Source of the DNA: Streptococcus sp. CSL10205-OR2 | Lineage (GTDB): Bacteria > Bacillota > Bacilli > Lactobacillales > Streptococcaceae | Reading direction: 5' to 3' | Assembly: GCF_025660655.1 (NCBI RefSeq) | Contig: NZ_JAOTIN010000004.1 | Span: 62,001 to 126,000, forward strand | DNA length: 64,000 nt | In this document: positions 8,727 to 16,834 of the stretch, piece by piece | Numbering within the stretch: position 1 is the first letter of the stretch | How the letters are laid out: every line of letters begins with the position of its first letter | Made by a program: the position numbers and the translations under genes | The notes under the pieces: generated by a model | Told to the model about the DNA's origin: nothing | Seen by the model: only the letters and a program-made list of their open reading frames with translations | Database searches by the model: none

Positions 8727-11345
8727 ATGAAAAAAATGACCAGTGCAGAAATTAGACAGATGTTTTTAGACTACTTCAAATCAAAAGGACATTCTGTTGA
8801 ACCTTCTGCTAATCTTGTACCTGTTAATGATCCCACACTGTTATGGATTAACTCAGGTGTTGCCACCTTAAAAAAATATTTTGATGGGTCAGTGATTCCT
8901 GACAATCCAAGAATTACCAATGCTCAAAAATCAATTAGAACTAATGATATTGAAAATGTTGGTAAAACAGCCAGACACCATACCATGTTTGAAATGCTTG
9001 GTAACTTTTCTATTGGTGATTATTTTAGAGATGAAGCCATAGCTTTTGCTTATGAATTATTAACTGGTGACGAATGGTTTGCTTTTCCAAAAGAAAAACT
9101 TTACATGACTTATTATCCAGCTGATAAAGATTCTTACAATCGCTGGATAGAATTGGGTGTTGAACCAAGTCATTTGATTCCTTTAGAAGAAAACTTCTGG
9201 GAAATTGGTGCTGGTCCTTCAGGCCCTGATACTGAAATTTTCTTTGACCGTGGTGAAGCTTTTGACCCCGACAATATTGGTATTCGTTTACTTGAAGAAG
9301 ATATTGAAAATGACCGCTATATTGAAATTTGGAATATTGTGTTATCACAATTTAATGCGGATCCAAGTGTTCCAAGAAGTGAGTATAAAGAACTACCAAA
9401 CAAAAACATTGATACCGGCATGGGACTTGAGCGCATGGTTGCCATTATTCAAGGCGCTAAGACAAACTTTGAAACAGACCTCTTTATGCCGATTATTTGT
9501 GAACTAGAAAAACTTTCTGGTAAAACCTACGATCCAGATGGTAACAACATGAGTTTTAAAGTTATCGCCGATCATATTCGTTCACTTGCTTTTGCCATTG
9601 GTGATGGGGCACTTCCTGGAAATGAAGGGCGTGGCTATGTTTTACGTCGTCTTCTTCGTCGTGCGGTTATGCATGGCCGTCGTTTGGGGATTAAAGAATC
9701 ATTCTTATATCGTTTGGTTGTTATTGTTGGTCAAATCATGGAAAGCTATTATCCAGAAGTTCTTGAAAAACATGACTTTATTGAAAAAATTATTAAACGT
9801 GAAGAAGAAACATTTGCTAAAACCATTGATTCAGGTTCAGTTCACTTAGACCAATTATTAGCTTCGTTAAAAGAAAAAAGTCAAACTACTCTAGAAGGAA
9901 AAGATATCTTTAAACTCTATGATACTTATGGTTTCCCTGTTGAACTGACGGAAGAATTGGCTGAATATGAAGGCTTCACTATTGATCATGAAGGCTTTAA
10001 AGAAGCAATGAAAGAACAACAAGAACGTGCGCGTGCTAACGTTGTTAAAGGTGGGTCAATGGGCATGCAAAATGAAACCTTGGCTAATATCACTGAACCA
10101 TCGACATTCCTTTATGAAACAAATGCAACAGAGAGTACTTTGTCAGCCATCGTCGCAAATGATGAACGTGTTTCAGCAGTTAGTGAAAATGAAGCCTTCT
10201 TAATTTTTGAGGAAACGCCATTTTATGCTGAAAAAGGGGGACAAGTGGCTGACCATGGTGTTATTAAATCACCTACTGGTGATGTGGTTGCTAAAGTCGT
10301 TGATGTTCAATCGGCACCAAATGGCCAACCGCTTCATAAGGTAGAGGTTTTAAGTCTACTTGAAGAAGGTCAAACTTATTATCTAGAAATTGACAATGAC
10401 CGTCGCTACCGAGTGATGAAAAATCATACAGCAACCCATCTACTTCATGCAGCACTTCATCATATTGTTGGTAATCATGCAGTCCAAGCAGGTTCATTAA
10501 ATGAAGTAGCTTTCTTACGTTTTGACTTTACTCACTTTGAAGCTTTGACCAACCAAGAACTACGTCAAATTGAAGAAGAGATTAACCAAAAAATTTGGGA
10601 AGCTATTCCAATCAATACGATAGAAACTGATATAGATACCGCTAAAGAAATGGGAGCTATGGCTCTCTTTGGTGAGAAATATGGTAAGGTTGTTCGTGTT
10701 GTCTCTATCAGTGATTATTCTGTTGAGTTGTGTGGTGGTACCCATCTTGAAAACACTTCTGAAATTGGTATGTTTAAAATCATCAAAGAAGAAGGAATTG
10801 GCTCAGGAACGCGTCGTATCATAGCTGTGACCAGTAAAGAAGCTTATCTTGCCTACCGTGATCAAGAAGATGCTCTTAAGGAAATTGCTAAAACGATTAA
10901 AGCGCCTCAGCTTAAAGAAGTATCAAATAAAGTAGCGAGTCTTCAAGAACAATTACGCGAATTGCAAAAAGAAAATGCTATCTTAAAAGAAAAAGCTGCG
11001 TCAGCAGCAGCAGGTGAAATCTTTAGTAATCCTCAAGAGATTAAAGGAATTCGTTTACTCGCCAAAAAAGTTGATGTTTCAGATGCAGGTGCTCTTAGAA
11101 CTTATGCTGATCAATGGAAACAAAAAGATTATTCAGATGTGCTTGTCTTAGTGGCTGCAATTGGTGAAAAAGTGAACCTCCTTGTAGCAAGTAAAACAAA
11201 AGACATTCATTCTGGCAATCTTGTTAAAGCATTAGCTCCGATTATTTCTGGTCGAGGTGGTGGAAAACCTGATATGGCGATGGCCGGTGGTTCTGATGCC
11301 TCTGCCATTTCAAAACTCCTTGATACTGTTCAAGATTATATTTAA
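8727..11345 (+). CDS. alaS: alanyl-tRNA synthetase
   Basis: AlaS charges tRNA-Ala and hydrolyses mischarged Ser/Gly-tRNA. The 872-residue protein is full length. The class II aminoacylation core (residues 1-250) includes [17 protein letters not shown] and GMGLERM. It is followed by the tRNA-binding helical domain with [15 protein letters not shown], an editing domain with zinc-binding [11 protein letters not shown] and CGGTHLENT, and a C-terminal DHHA1 domain ending [16 protein letters not shown] 8727 has AAAAGGAAAA upstream. Expression is set by the upstream alanine T-box. A strong terminator follows. Confidence 0.98.
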   Translation: MKKMTSAEIRQMFLDYFKSKGHSVEPSANLVPVNDPTLLWINSGVATLKKYFDGSVIPDNPRITNAQKSIRTNDIENVGKTARHHTMFEMLGNFSIGDYFRDEAIAFAYELLTGDEWFAFPKEKLYMTYYPADKDSYNRWIELGVEPSHLIPLEENFWEIGAGPSGPDTEIFFDRGEAFDPDNIGIRLLEEDIENDRYIEIWNIVLSQFNADPSVPRSEYKELPNKNIDTGMGLERMVAIIQGAKTNFETDLFMPIICELEKLSGKTYDPDGNNMSFKVIADHIRSLAFAIGDGALPGNEGRGYVLRRLLRRAVMHGRRLGIKESFLYRLVVIVGQIMESYYPEVLEKHDFIEKIIKREEETFAKTIDSGSVHLDQLLASLKEKSQTTLEGKDIFKLYDTYGFPVELTEELAEYEGFTIDHEGFKEAMKEQQERARANVVKGGSMGMQNETLANITEPSTFLYETNATESTLSAIVANDERVSAVSENEAFLIFEETPFYAEKGGQVADHGVIKSPTGDVVAKVVDVQSAPNGQPLHKVEVLSLLEEGQTYYLEIDNDRRYRVMKNHTATHLLHAALHHIVGNHAVQAGSLNEVAFLRFDFTHFEALTNQELRQIEEEINQKIWEAIPINTIETDIDTAKEMGAMALFGEKYGKVVRVVSISDYSVELCGGTHLENTSEIGMFKIIKEEGIGSGTRRIIAVTSKEAYLAYRDQEDALKEIAKTIKAPQLKEVSNKVASLQEQLRELQKENAILKEKAASAAAGEIFSNPQEIKGIRLLAKKVDVSDAGALRTYADQWKQKDYSDVLVLVAAIGEKVNLLVASKTKDIHSGNLVKALAPIISGRGGGKPDMAMAGGSDASAISKLLDTVQDYI

Positions 11346-11348
11346 TGA

Positions 11349-11380
11349 AAAAACTGGTTATCTTTTTAACCAGTTTTTTT
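11349..11380 (+). terminator. alaS terminator
   Basis: AAACTGGTTA/TTAACCAGTTT stem with a short T-rich loop, then seven T residues. A near-identical copy recurs at 12942-12971. Confidence 0.92.
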
Positions 11381-11397
11381 GTAAAAAAATATTTATA

Positions 11398-11418
11398 TTC
11401 CATTAAGAATGTTATAAT
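11398..11418 (+). promoter_or_regulatory. promoter motif of first PepSY gene
   Basis: TTCCATTAAGAATG followed by TATAAT (11413-11418), with no recognisable -35. The block aligns with 13011-13031 ahead of the third paralog (TTCATTTAAGAATT then TATCAT) and partly with 12181-12200 ahead of the second. The weak -35 and shared upstream bases suggest activator control, perhaps by the nearby response regulator (inference). Confidence 0.55.
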
Positions 11419-11466
11419 TAAACTAAGAATTAATAAATTGAGTTTAAATTGAAAGAGAGAATTTGA

Positions 11467-12117
11467 ATGAAAAAAATCACAAAAAAACACTTGATTGTTG
11501 GAATGGTTGTCGTTTTTATTTTTATTATAGGATATTTCGCCTTCTCTAGTGAATCATTTAATAGAGACTCCTCAGAAAAAAGAGTAGAGAGAACGATTTC
11601 TAACGATGAATCTACTAATTTGTTCGATTCTTCAGAAGAGAAAAACGACACAGAAAAAAAAGAACAATCATCGTCAATACTTCCAATAACAGTTGATTTC
11701 GACACTGCAATGGAAATTGCCTTGACTCATGCTAAAGAAGGATTTGTTTCCAAAATAGAAGTTTATTTCGAAGACAATATACCATACTTTAGTCTTGATG
11801 TTTCTTATGAAGATAGTAAAAAATTTTATTTTATTAATGCAAACTCAGGTGAAATCATATCCATTCTGAGTGCGAGTGAAATAGGCTATACCATTAATAA
11901 ACCTCAAATAAGTGTTGGTGATATTTTAACATTAATTGAAAATAAATATAAAGGTGCATTGGTGCATAGTATTAGTTTGAATTATGACTCTCCAGATCAA
12001 ATGGTTTATGAAGTTGTTATTTTCTCAGAAGACATGGGAAAAGTATTAATAATAAGCGCAGATGATGCATCCATTATCTCTGAGAAGGAAGAGTCAAACA
12101 CAAGCCAACTGACTTAA
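11467..12117 (+). CDS. membrane-anchored PepSY-domain protein, paralog 1
   Basis: A 216-residue protein with a basic N-terminus, one membrane helix (about residues 9-27), an acidic and serine-rich linker (30-70) and two PepSY units: residues 75-140 (from VDFDTAMEIALTHAKEGF to SGEII) and 150-210 (from VGDILTLIENKYKGA to DDASIIS). PepSY modules are usually extracytoplasmic and are thought to inhibit proteases or sense and bind at the envelope. There is no lipobox or cleavable signal, so it is a type II anchored protein facing outward. AAAGAGAG precedes ATG 11467. It is the first of three tandem homologs upstream of a two-component system. Confidence 0.85.
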   Translation: MKKITKKHLIVGMVVVFIFIIGYFAFSSESFNRDSSEKRVERTISNDESTNLFDSSEEKNDTEKKEQSSSILPITVDFDTAMEIALTHAKEGFVSKIEVYFEDNIPYFSLDVSYEDSKKFYFINANSGEIISILSASEIGYTINKPQISVGDILTLIENKYKGALVHSISLNYDSPDQMVYEVVIFSEDMGKVLIISADDASIISEKEESNTSQLT

Positions 12118-12194
12118 TTGTCAAAAAGATTAGAATTAACATTAATAATCTCTTTAAAATAAGCTGTCGTTATTGTTTATTTATTAATGAATGT

Positions 12195-12200
12195 TATAAT
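12195..12200 (+). promoter_or_regulatory. -10 of second PepSY gene
   Basis: TATAAT at 12195-12200 within ATTAATGAATGTTATAATTA, closely resembling the -10 region of paralog 1. TTATT is repeated 11 bp apart at 12170 and 12181, and no consensus -35 is present. Confidence 0.5.
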
Positions 12201-12248
12201 TAGAGTGTCGAAAAGTAACTCAACTTTTATATTGAAAGAAGGAACTAA

Positions 12249-12887
12249 ATGGAAAAAACAACGAAAAAATGGTTAATGATTGGGATTGTTGCTGTGCTTA
12301 TTATTGCATTAGCAGGCTTTGCTTTTGGTAATGGAGTGTTTGATAATGATTCAAAGATGGAAGAAAAAGTAGAAACTGTTATTGATGATGACGATTCTTT
12401 TGACAAGGATTTAGATGATGGTTTTGACAAAAAAGATGAGTCAAAAAAATCTAATCAATCAACGTTATTGCTTCCAATAGAGATCGACTTTAATACTGCT
12501 ATGGATATTGCCTCAACTCACGCTAAAACAGGTTTTATGACTAAAGCTAAAATTGATATTGAAGAGAATATACCATATTATGATATTGAAATTGCTGAAA
12601 ATGATGATTTAAAATTTTACCTTATAGATGCTAATTCAGGTGAAATCATTGTTAGCATGCAAGCTAGTGATATTGGGTACACAGTCTTAGAACCAAAACA
12701 AACTGTTAAAGACATCATGACAATGATTGAAAACAAATATAAAGGGGCAGAGCTGCAAGGCATTACTTTAGAACATGACTCTCCAAATCCAGTTTATGAA
12801 GTTACTATTATATCTGATAATGTCGAAAAAGAATTAAAAGTAAATGTGGCTGATGGTTCTATTATTTCTGAAGAAGTTGATGACTAA
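12249..12887 (+). CDS. membrane-anchored PepSY-domain protein, paralog 2
   Basis: A 212-residue homolog of its neighbours with the same plan: a membrane helix at about residues 9-28 (WLMIGIVAVLIIALAGFAF), a strongly acidic linker (37-62, rich in Asp), then two PepSY units starting at IDFNTAMDIASTHAKTGF and VKDIMTMIENKYKGAEL. Paralogs 2 and 3 share KKWLMIGIVA and MEEKVET, and are closer to each other than to paralog 1. GAAAGAAGG precedes ATG 12249. Function unknown; an envelope-exposed partner or target of the adjacent two-component system is an inference from context. Confidence 0.85.
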   Translation: MEKTTKKWLMIGIVAVLIIALAGFAFGNGVFDNDSKMEEKVETVIDDDDSFDKDLDDGFDKKDESKKSNQSTLLLPIEIDFNTAMDIASTHAKTGFMTKAKIDIEENIPYYDIEIAENDDLKFYLIDANSGEIIVSMQASDIGYTVLEPKQTVKDIMTMIENKYKGAELQGITLEHDSPNPVYEVTIISDNVEKELKVNVADGSIISEEVDD

Positions 12888-12941
12888 AAATTTTTTGTTT
12901 TTCTTAATTTTCAATGCCATATAAAAATATATGTAATGAAA

Positions 12942-12971
12942 AACTGGTTATTCGTTTAACCAGTCTTTTTT
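12942..12971 (+). terminator. terminator after PepSY paralog 2
   Basis: ACTGGTTA-TTCGT-TTAACCAGT stem followed by CTTTTTTT. The flanking TAATGAAAAACTGG also matches the alaS terminator region, so this looks like a copied segment. Confidence 0.85.
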
Positions 12972-12999
12972 TAAAAAAAATTTTAAAAAAGTTTGAAAA

Positions 13000-13031
13000 T
13001 TCATTTTCCATTCATTTAAGAATTTTATCAT
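13000..13031 (+). promoter_or_regulatory. promoter of third PepSY gene with 11-bp direct repeat
   Basis: TTCATTT occurs at 13000 and 13011, an exact direct repeat on one helical turn, followed by a -10-like TATCAT (13026-13031). Tandem repeats at 11-bp spacing just upstream of -10 are typical of OmpR/PhoB-family regulator sites. Motif seen; binding by the adjacent regulator is inference. Confidence 0.5.
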
Positions 13032-13082
13032 TAAATTGTAAATAAGAAAACTAACTTTTTAAAATAGAAAGAGGTAACTAAA

Positions 13083-13721
13083 ATGAAACAACTAACAAAA
13101 AAATGGTTAATGATTGGAATTGTAGCTATTGTTGTTATTGCAGCAGGAGGTTATGCTATCGCTAATGAATTGTTTGATAGAGATTCTCCAATGGAAGAAA
13201 AAGTAGAAACTATTTTTGATGATGATGTTAATGATGTCGATGACGATGATCATTTTGAAAGTAAAAATAATACACAAAAAGCAGTGCAATCACCACAACC
13301 AAAAGCTGTTAAAGTTGATTTTAATTCTGCTATGAAAACAGCATTAGCAGATGCTAAAACAGGATTTGTGACTGATATTGAGTTAGATTTTGATAACAAT
13401 CAACCACACTATGATATTGAAATTGCAGAAAATAATACACAAAAATCTTATATCATTGATGCAACAACAGGTCAAATCATCTCAAGCATGGTTGAAAATG
13501 AGGACGATTATCCAATCACTGAGCCAAAACAAAAAATGGCAGATATTATTGTTTTGATTGGAAACAAATACAAAGGAGCACAATTAAAAGATATTTCACT
13601 AGATTCTGATTTCCCAAATCAAATGGTTTATGATGTCACTATTATTGCTGATAATTTAGAAAAAGAAATCATCATCAGTGCTGATGATGCGTCTGTTATT
13701 TCAGAAAAACTAGATGATTAA
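13083..13721 (+). CDS. membrane-anchored PepSY-domain protein, paralog 3
   Basis: A 212-residue homolog with a membrane helix (about residues 8-27), an Asp-rich linker (DDDVNDVDDDDHF near residue 48) and two PepSY units, from VDFNSAMKTALADAKTGF and MADIIVLIGNKYKGAQL. GAAAGAGG lies upstream of ATG 13083. It is the copy closest to the two-component system, separated from it by a perfect terminator, so the two are independent transcription units. Same caveats on function as its paralogs. Confidence 0.85.
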   Translation: MKQLTKKWLMIGIVAIVVIAAGGYAIANELFDRDSPMEEKVETIFDDDVNDVDDDDHFESKNNTQKAVQSPQPKAVKVDFNSAMKTALADAKTGFVTDIELDFDNNQPHYDIEIAENNTQKSYIIDATTGQIISSMVENEDDYPITEPKQKMADIIVLIGNKYKGAQLKDISLDSDFPNQMVYDVTIIADNLEKEIIISADDASVISEKLDD

Positions 13722-13757
13722 ACATTCAAGTTTAAAACTTGCAATCAAATAATCAAA

Positions 13758-13784
13758 AGAAGAGGGGATTCCCCTCTTCTTTAT
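13758..13784 (+). terminator. terminator between PepSY 3 and the two-component system
   Basis: A perfect 10-bp stem AGAAGAGGGG/CCCCTCTTCT with a 3-nt ATT loop, followed by a T-rich tail. Confidence 0.9.
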
Positions 13785-13804
13785 ATCACACAGATGTCTT
13801 GTGT

Positions 13805-13810
13805 TATAAT
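13805..13810 (+). promoter_or_regulatory. -10 of the two-component operon
   Basis: Extended -10 TGTTATAAT (TATAAT at 13805-13810), with no clear -35, 21 nt upstream of the response regulator ATG and ahead of an AGAAAGG ribosome site. Confidence 0.65.
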
Positions 13811-13831
13811 AAATAAGAAAGGGATTGCAAA

Positions 13832-14503
13832 ATGAAAATTTTAATTGTTGAAGATGAGTTTGATTTGAACAAAAGTATCGCTAAATTATTAAAAACACAA
13901 CACTATACGACTGATAGTGCTTATAATGGTCAAGAAGCCCTTGATTATGTTGCTGTTAGTGAGTATGACGTGATTATTTTAGATGTCATGATGCCCAAAA
14001 TGGATGGCTTTGAATTTCTCAAAGAATTAAGAAACAGTGATAATCAAGTTCCTGTTTTAATGCTTACTGCTAAGGATGCTTTAGAGGACCGTGTTTTTGG
14101 TCTTGATTCAGGAGCAGATGACTACCTCACAAAACCTTTTGCTTTTGATGAATTAATGGCACGTCTTAGAGCAATGATGAGACGAACCAATCGCAAGGTT
14201 CTTTCTAACATCATTAACATCCATGATGTTGAGATTGACTTATCATTAAAGCAAGTCAGAAAGAACAAGGAGTTGATTGATCTGACGGGTAAAGAATATG
14301 AGTTATTGGAGTATTTAGCGCGCCATCGTAATCAAGTACTTTCGCGAGAACAAATCCGTGAACATGTTTGGAATCTAGACTATGTTGGAGAATCAAATAT
14401 CATTGATGTTCTAATCAAAAATCTTAGACGAAAACTAGACACTGATCAAGAACAATCGATTATTCTAACGAAGCGAGGGCTTGGCTATGTCATTCCCGAA
14501 TAA
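13832..14503 (+). CDS. OmpR/PhoB-family response regulator
   Basis: A 223-residue DNA-binding response regulator. The receiver domain (1-118) has acidic pocket E7/D8, phosphoacceptor D51 in VIILDVMMP, LTAKDA and YLTKPF. The winged-helix effector (about 125-222) has LTGKEYELLEYLARH and IIDVLIKNLRRKLD. It pairs with the sensor kinase starting 17 nt before its stop. The three PepSY genes next door share a promoter motif and are the obvious candidate targets (inference). It is not CiaR, CovR or VicR by sequence; the exact ortholog group cannot be named without a search. Confidence 0.93.
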   Translation: MKILIVEDEFDLNKSIAKLLKTQHYTTDSAYNGQEALDYVAVSEYDVIILDVMMPKMDGFEFLKELRNSDNQVPVLMLTAKDALEDRVFGLDSGADDYLTKPFAFDELMARLRAMMRRTNRKVLSNIINIHDVEIDLSLKQVRKNKELIDLTGKEYELLEYLARHRNQVLSREQIREHVWNLDYVGESNIIDVLIKNLRRKLDTDQEQSIILTKRGLGYVIPE

Positions 14504-15839
14504 AAAGACTTCCTTAGGGAAAAAAAGTATCATTAAAAAAATAACACTCTGGTATAGTTTTTTTATCTTTGTTATTTTAATAATAGTTTTTGTAGCGTCA
14601 TTTTTCGTTTCTCGTAATATTTCAGAAACAGCAGGTCAACATGAGTTACAATCAAGTGCCCTTAACATGGTTGGTGAATTAGATGATGACTTTGATGATT
14701 TTGAGTCCTTTGATGATGGCATCTATTATGTCATTTATGATGGTAATGGTCAGGTTATTCAAGGGAGTTATCCTCAATCTTTTGACATTAATTCACCATT
14801 AAACATTGGACAAATCACAGATGTGAAAATTAATAATAGAACTTTTCAATATTATGACTTGGCAATTTCAAACAATAGTCAATGGCTAAGAGCTATTCGA
14901 GTTAAAAATCAGATGGATGAAGAGCTAAAGACCTTGCTTTTAACAGTTATCATTGTTTTACCTTTGATGATGATGATTGTTATTTTAGGCGGCTATTTGA
15001 TTCTTAAAAAATCCTTCAAACCGATTGAAGAGATTAATCAAACAGCTCAAGAAATAACAACTCAGAAAGATTACAGTAAACGGATTGCCATTTCTGATAA
15101 AAAAGATGAACTAACCACTCTGGCTCAAGTGATAAACACTATGCTTGACTCTATTGAGAATTCCTTTAAACGAGAGAAACAATTTAACAATGATGTCTCT
15201 CATGAACTGAGAACACCTGTAACAGTTATTCTTTCTGAGAGTGAATACGGTAAAAAATACGCTGAAAATTTATCAGATGCTAAAGAATCATTCAATGTCA
15301 TCCATAGACAATCACAATTAATGAAACAATTGGTTGAGCAAATTTTAGAGTTGACCAGGGCAGAAAATAAGACACAATTGACAATGGAAACCATTGATTT
15401 TTCACAATTTGTTAGACAGTTTGTTGAAGATAGTAAAAGGCTATTTAGTGAACAATCCATTTTCTTGGACACGCAGATTGAAGAAGGTATCAGTTTAGTT
15501 GGCGATCCTATTTTGTTAAAACGTTTGATTGATAATCTGGTTTCTAATGCACTCAAATTTACGAAAGACACCATTAAAATCAGTTTAACTCAAACGGAAA
15601 ATGATATTGTTCTTAGTATAAAAGACAATGGAAAAGGGATTGCAAAAGATGAGCTGGAAAAAATCTGGCATCGTTTTTATCGAATTGATAGCTCAAGACA
15701 CACAAAAGGAGTAGGTCTTGGCTTGTCACTTGTTAAAGAAATAGCAACCCTCCATAAAGCACAAGTTAGTGTAGATTCAGAAAAAAATCAAGGTAGTGAC
15801 TTCAGAGTTATTTTTAAAAGAACTAATGATTTTACTTAG
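14487..15839 (+). CDS. sensor histidine kinase with acidic extracytoplasmic patch
   Basis: A 450-residue membrane kinase. Two membrane helices (about 22-42 and 150-173) bracket a roughly 105-residue outside sensor. A HAMP segment follows, then HisKA with phospho-acceptor H239 in NDVSHELRTP and HATPase_c with DNLVSNALKFT, DNGKGI and GVGLGLSLVK. The sensor contains GELDDDFDDFESFDDG (63-78), an acidic surface like those binding cations or cationic peptides in PhoQ-type sensors. ATG 14487 is preferred over TTG 14481 because GAGG sits 8 nt before it. It overlaps the response regulator by 17 nt. Confidence 0.93.
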   Translation: MSFPNKKTSLGKKSIIKKITLWYSFFIFVILIIVFVASFFVSRNISETAGQHELQSSALNMVGELDDDFDDFESFDDGIYYVIYDGNGQVIQGSYPQSFDINSPLNIGQITDVKINNRTFQYYDLAISNNSQWLRAIRVKNQMDEELKTLLLTVIIVLPLMMMIVILGGYLILKKSFKPIEEINQTAQEITTQKDYSKRIAISDKKDELTTLAQVINTMLDSIENSFKREKQFNNDVSHELRTPVTVILSESEYGKKYAENLSDAKESFNVIHRQSQLMKQLVEQILELTRAENKTQLTMETIDFSQFVRQFVEDSKRLFSEQSIFLDTQIEEGISLVGDPILLKRLIDNLVSNALKFTKDTIKISLTQTENDIVLSIKDNGKGIAKDELEKIWHRFYRIDSSRHTKGVGLGLSLVKEIATLHKAQVSVDSEKNQGSDFRVIFKRTNDFT

Positions 15840-15852
15840 ATGATTTATTAGA

Positions 15853-15953
15853 GTAAAAGTAGTCAGGTCAAAAAGTCTGACTGCTTTTTTGTGATAAAAT
15901 AAAACTATTATAAGGATTGTGAAATAGTGCTTGATTTAAAGTTTCAAATAAAT
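15853..15953 (+). repeat. direct repeat copy A: terminator, -10 and decayed 5' end of a YjjG-like gene
   Basis: Aligns with 16762-16858. Both have an AGTAGTCA/TGACTGCT hairpin, a T-tract running into TGTGATA(A/T)AATAAAA, an AAGGA site and then G-T-N-(C/T)-T-(T/G)-GAT followed by an AT-rich stretch. In this copy the position equivalent to the ATG is ATT, and the frame GTG CTT GAT TTA AAG TTT (15927-15944) mimics the VLDYKF start of the HAD gene before hitting a stop. It flanks the 209-residue membrane protein gene with copy B. Confidence 0.55.
15858..15890 (+). terminator. terminator of the two-component operon
   Basis: AGTAGTCAG/CTGACTGCT stem (15858-15866, 15877-15885, one G-U pair) with a 10-nt loop and a T6 tail. 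Confidence 0.88.
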
Positions 15954-16110
15954 AGCTTTACTATTTATATAAAGTAATGGACTAAATAAAAGGACATCTC
16001 TTGATTATCTGACAAAGCTAGCTAGTTTTCTTGTCGGTTTATCGCTTATACTAAATTTTTTAAAATAATAACGTGTTCTTTAAAAGGATTTATGAAAGGA
16101 GTGAGACAGT

Positions 16111-16740
16111 ATGAAATATCTAAAGAAAAGACCTTTTGTCACTTACAGCATTTTATGGCTTCTAGGATTTGGTTTACTAGCTGTTGCTTCAATACTAATT
16201 GCGATGACTCTTCCCATGCCGTCAGCTGATGCTAATGGTGTCATCCTGTGGGCGCAAAAACAGCAAGTTATTTTACAGTTAGCAGATGAATTATTAGTGT
16301 TTAGTGCACCAACACTATTATCAGCAGTTCTATTGTTGCATCATAAAATAAACAAACAAATGCCTCTTCAATCTTCAATTATGCTTGCTTTGTTTTTCGT
16401 TTTGACAATTGGCATTATCTATACTGTATTTGCTCTTGGCAGATTGGTGTATCCTGTTAATGGCTTATTACTAACACCTGATCTCGCCCTACTTTCAGCA
16501 AGTCAATTATTTGCTGGATTACACTTGGTATCACTGGCATTAGTACCATGTGTCATAACCATTGCTGTTTTAAGTCGTTCAAAAATAGTAGGTTTAGCGA
16601 CTGTTATTACTGCATTGTTACAGGTAATTGGAACCTATTATGCAGAAGCAGTTTCAGTACCACTTGCAATTTCAGCAATGATTGTTCTTTTTGCTTGGTC
16701 AGCTCTAGCTATTGTTGGTTTAAAACGTTATTATGTATAG
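16111..16740 (+). CDS. polytopic membrane protein of unknown function
   Basis: A 209-residue hydrophobic protein with about six predicted membrane helices (roughly residues 12-33, 58-77, 88-110, 130-155, 160-178 and 182-203) and short, mostly neutral loops. I recognise no family or catalytic motif. GAAAGGAG lies 9-10 nt upstream of ATG 16111. The 270-nt region upstream holds a terminator, a decayed gene start and no strong promoter that I can defend. The gene is bracketed by a ~100-bp direct repeat, so it looks inserted between the two-component system and the HAD gene. Function cannot be assigned. Confidence 0.75.
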   Translation: MKYLKKRPFVTYSILWLLGFGLLAVASILIAMTLPMPSADANGVILWAQKQQVILQLADELLVFSAPTLLSAVLLLHHKINKQMPLQSSIMLALFFVLTIGIIYTVFALGRLVYPVNGLLLTPDLALLSASQLFAGLHLVSLALVPCVITIAVLSRSKIVGLATVITALLQVIGTYYAEAVSVPLAISAMIVLFAWSALAIVGLKRYYV

Positions 16741-16765
16741 ATGTGTCAATTGTTTAGAAAAATCA

Positions 16766-16791
16766 AGTAGTCAAAAAAATGACTGCTTTTT
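16766..16791 (+). terminator. terminator of the unknown membrane protein gene
   Basis: AGTAGTCA/TGACTGCT stem (16766-16773, 16780-16787; A-rich loop) and a T5 tail that runs into the next promoter. Confidence 0.82.
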
Positions 16792-16792
16792 G

Positions 16793-16801
16793 TGATATAA
16801 T
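16793..16801 (+). promoter_or_regulatory. extended -10 of YjjG-like gene, six bases before an ATG
   Basis: TG-A-TATAAT at 16793-16801, followed by six bases and ATG 16808. The predicted transcription start is at or next to that ATG. Confidence 0.75.
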
Positions 16802-16834
16802 AAAATAATGTTCTCACACAGAAAGGAATATGTT

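Noticed and set aside
9025-10745. Several open frames on both strands within alaS
   Set aside because: They lie wholly inside a well-conserved alaS frame, lack ribosome sites and translate to low-complexity or unfamiliar sequence.
11349-12971. Mobile element suggested by repeated hairpins around the PepSY genes
   Set aside because: The repeats are terminators with promoters; no transposase, target duplication or terminal inverted repeats are visible.
14481-14486. TTG start for the histidine kinase
   Set aside because: The GAGG site would be only two bases away; ATG 14487 has proper spacing.
15200-15574. Minus-strand 124-codon frame inside the histidine kinase
   Set aside because: Antisense to the HisKA/HATPase region, Ser/Leu-rich, without an initiation signal.
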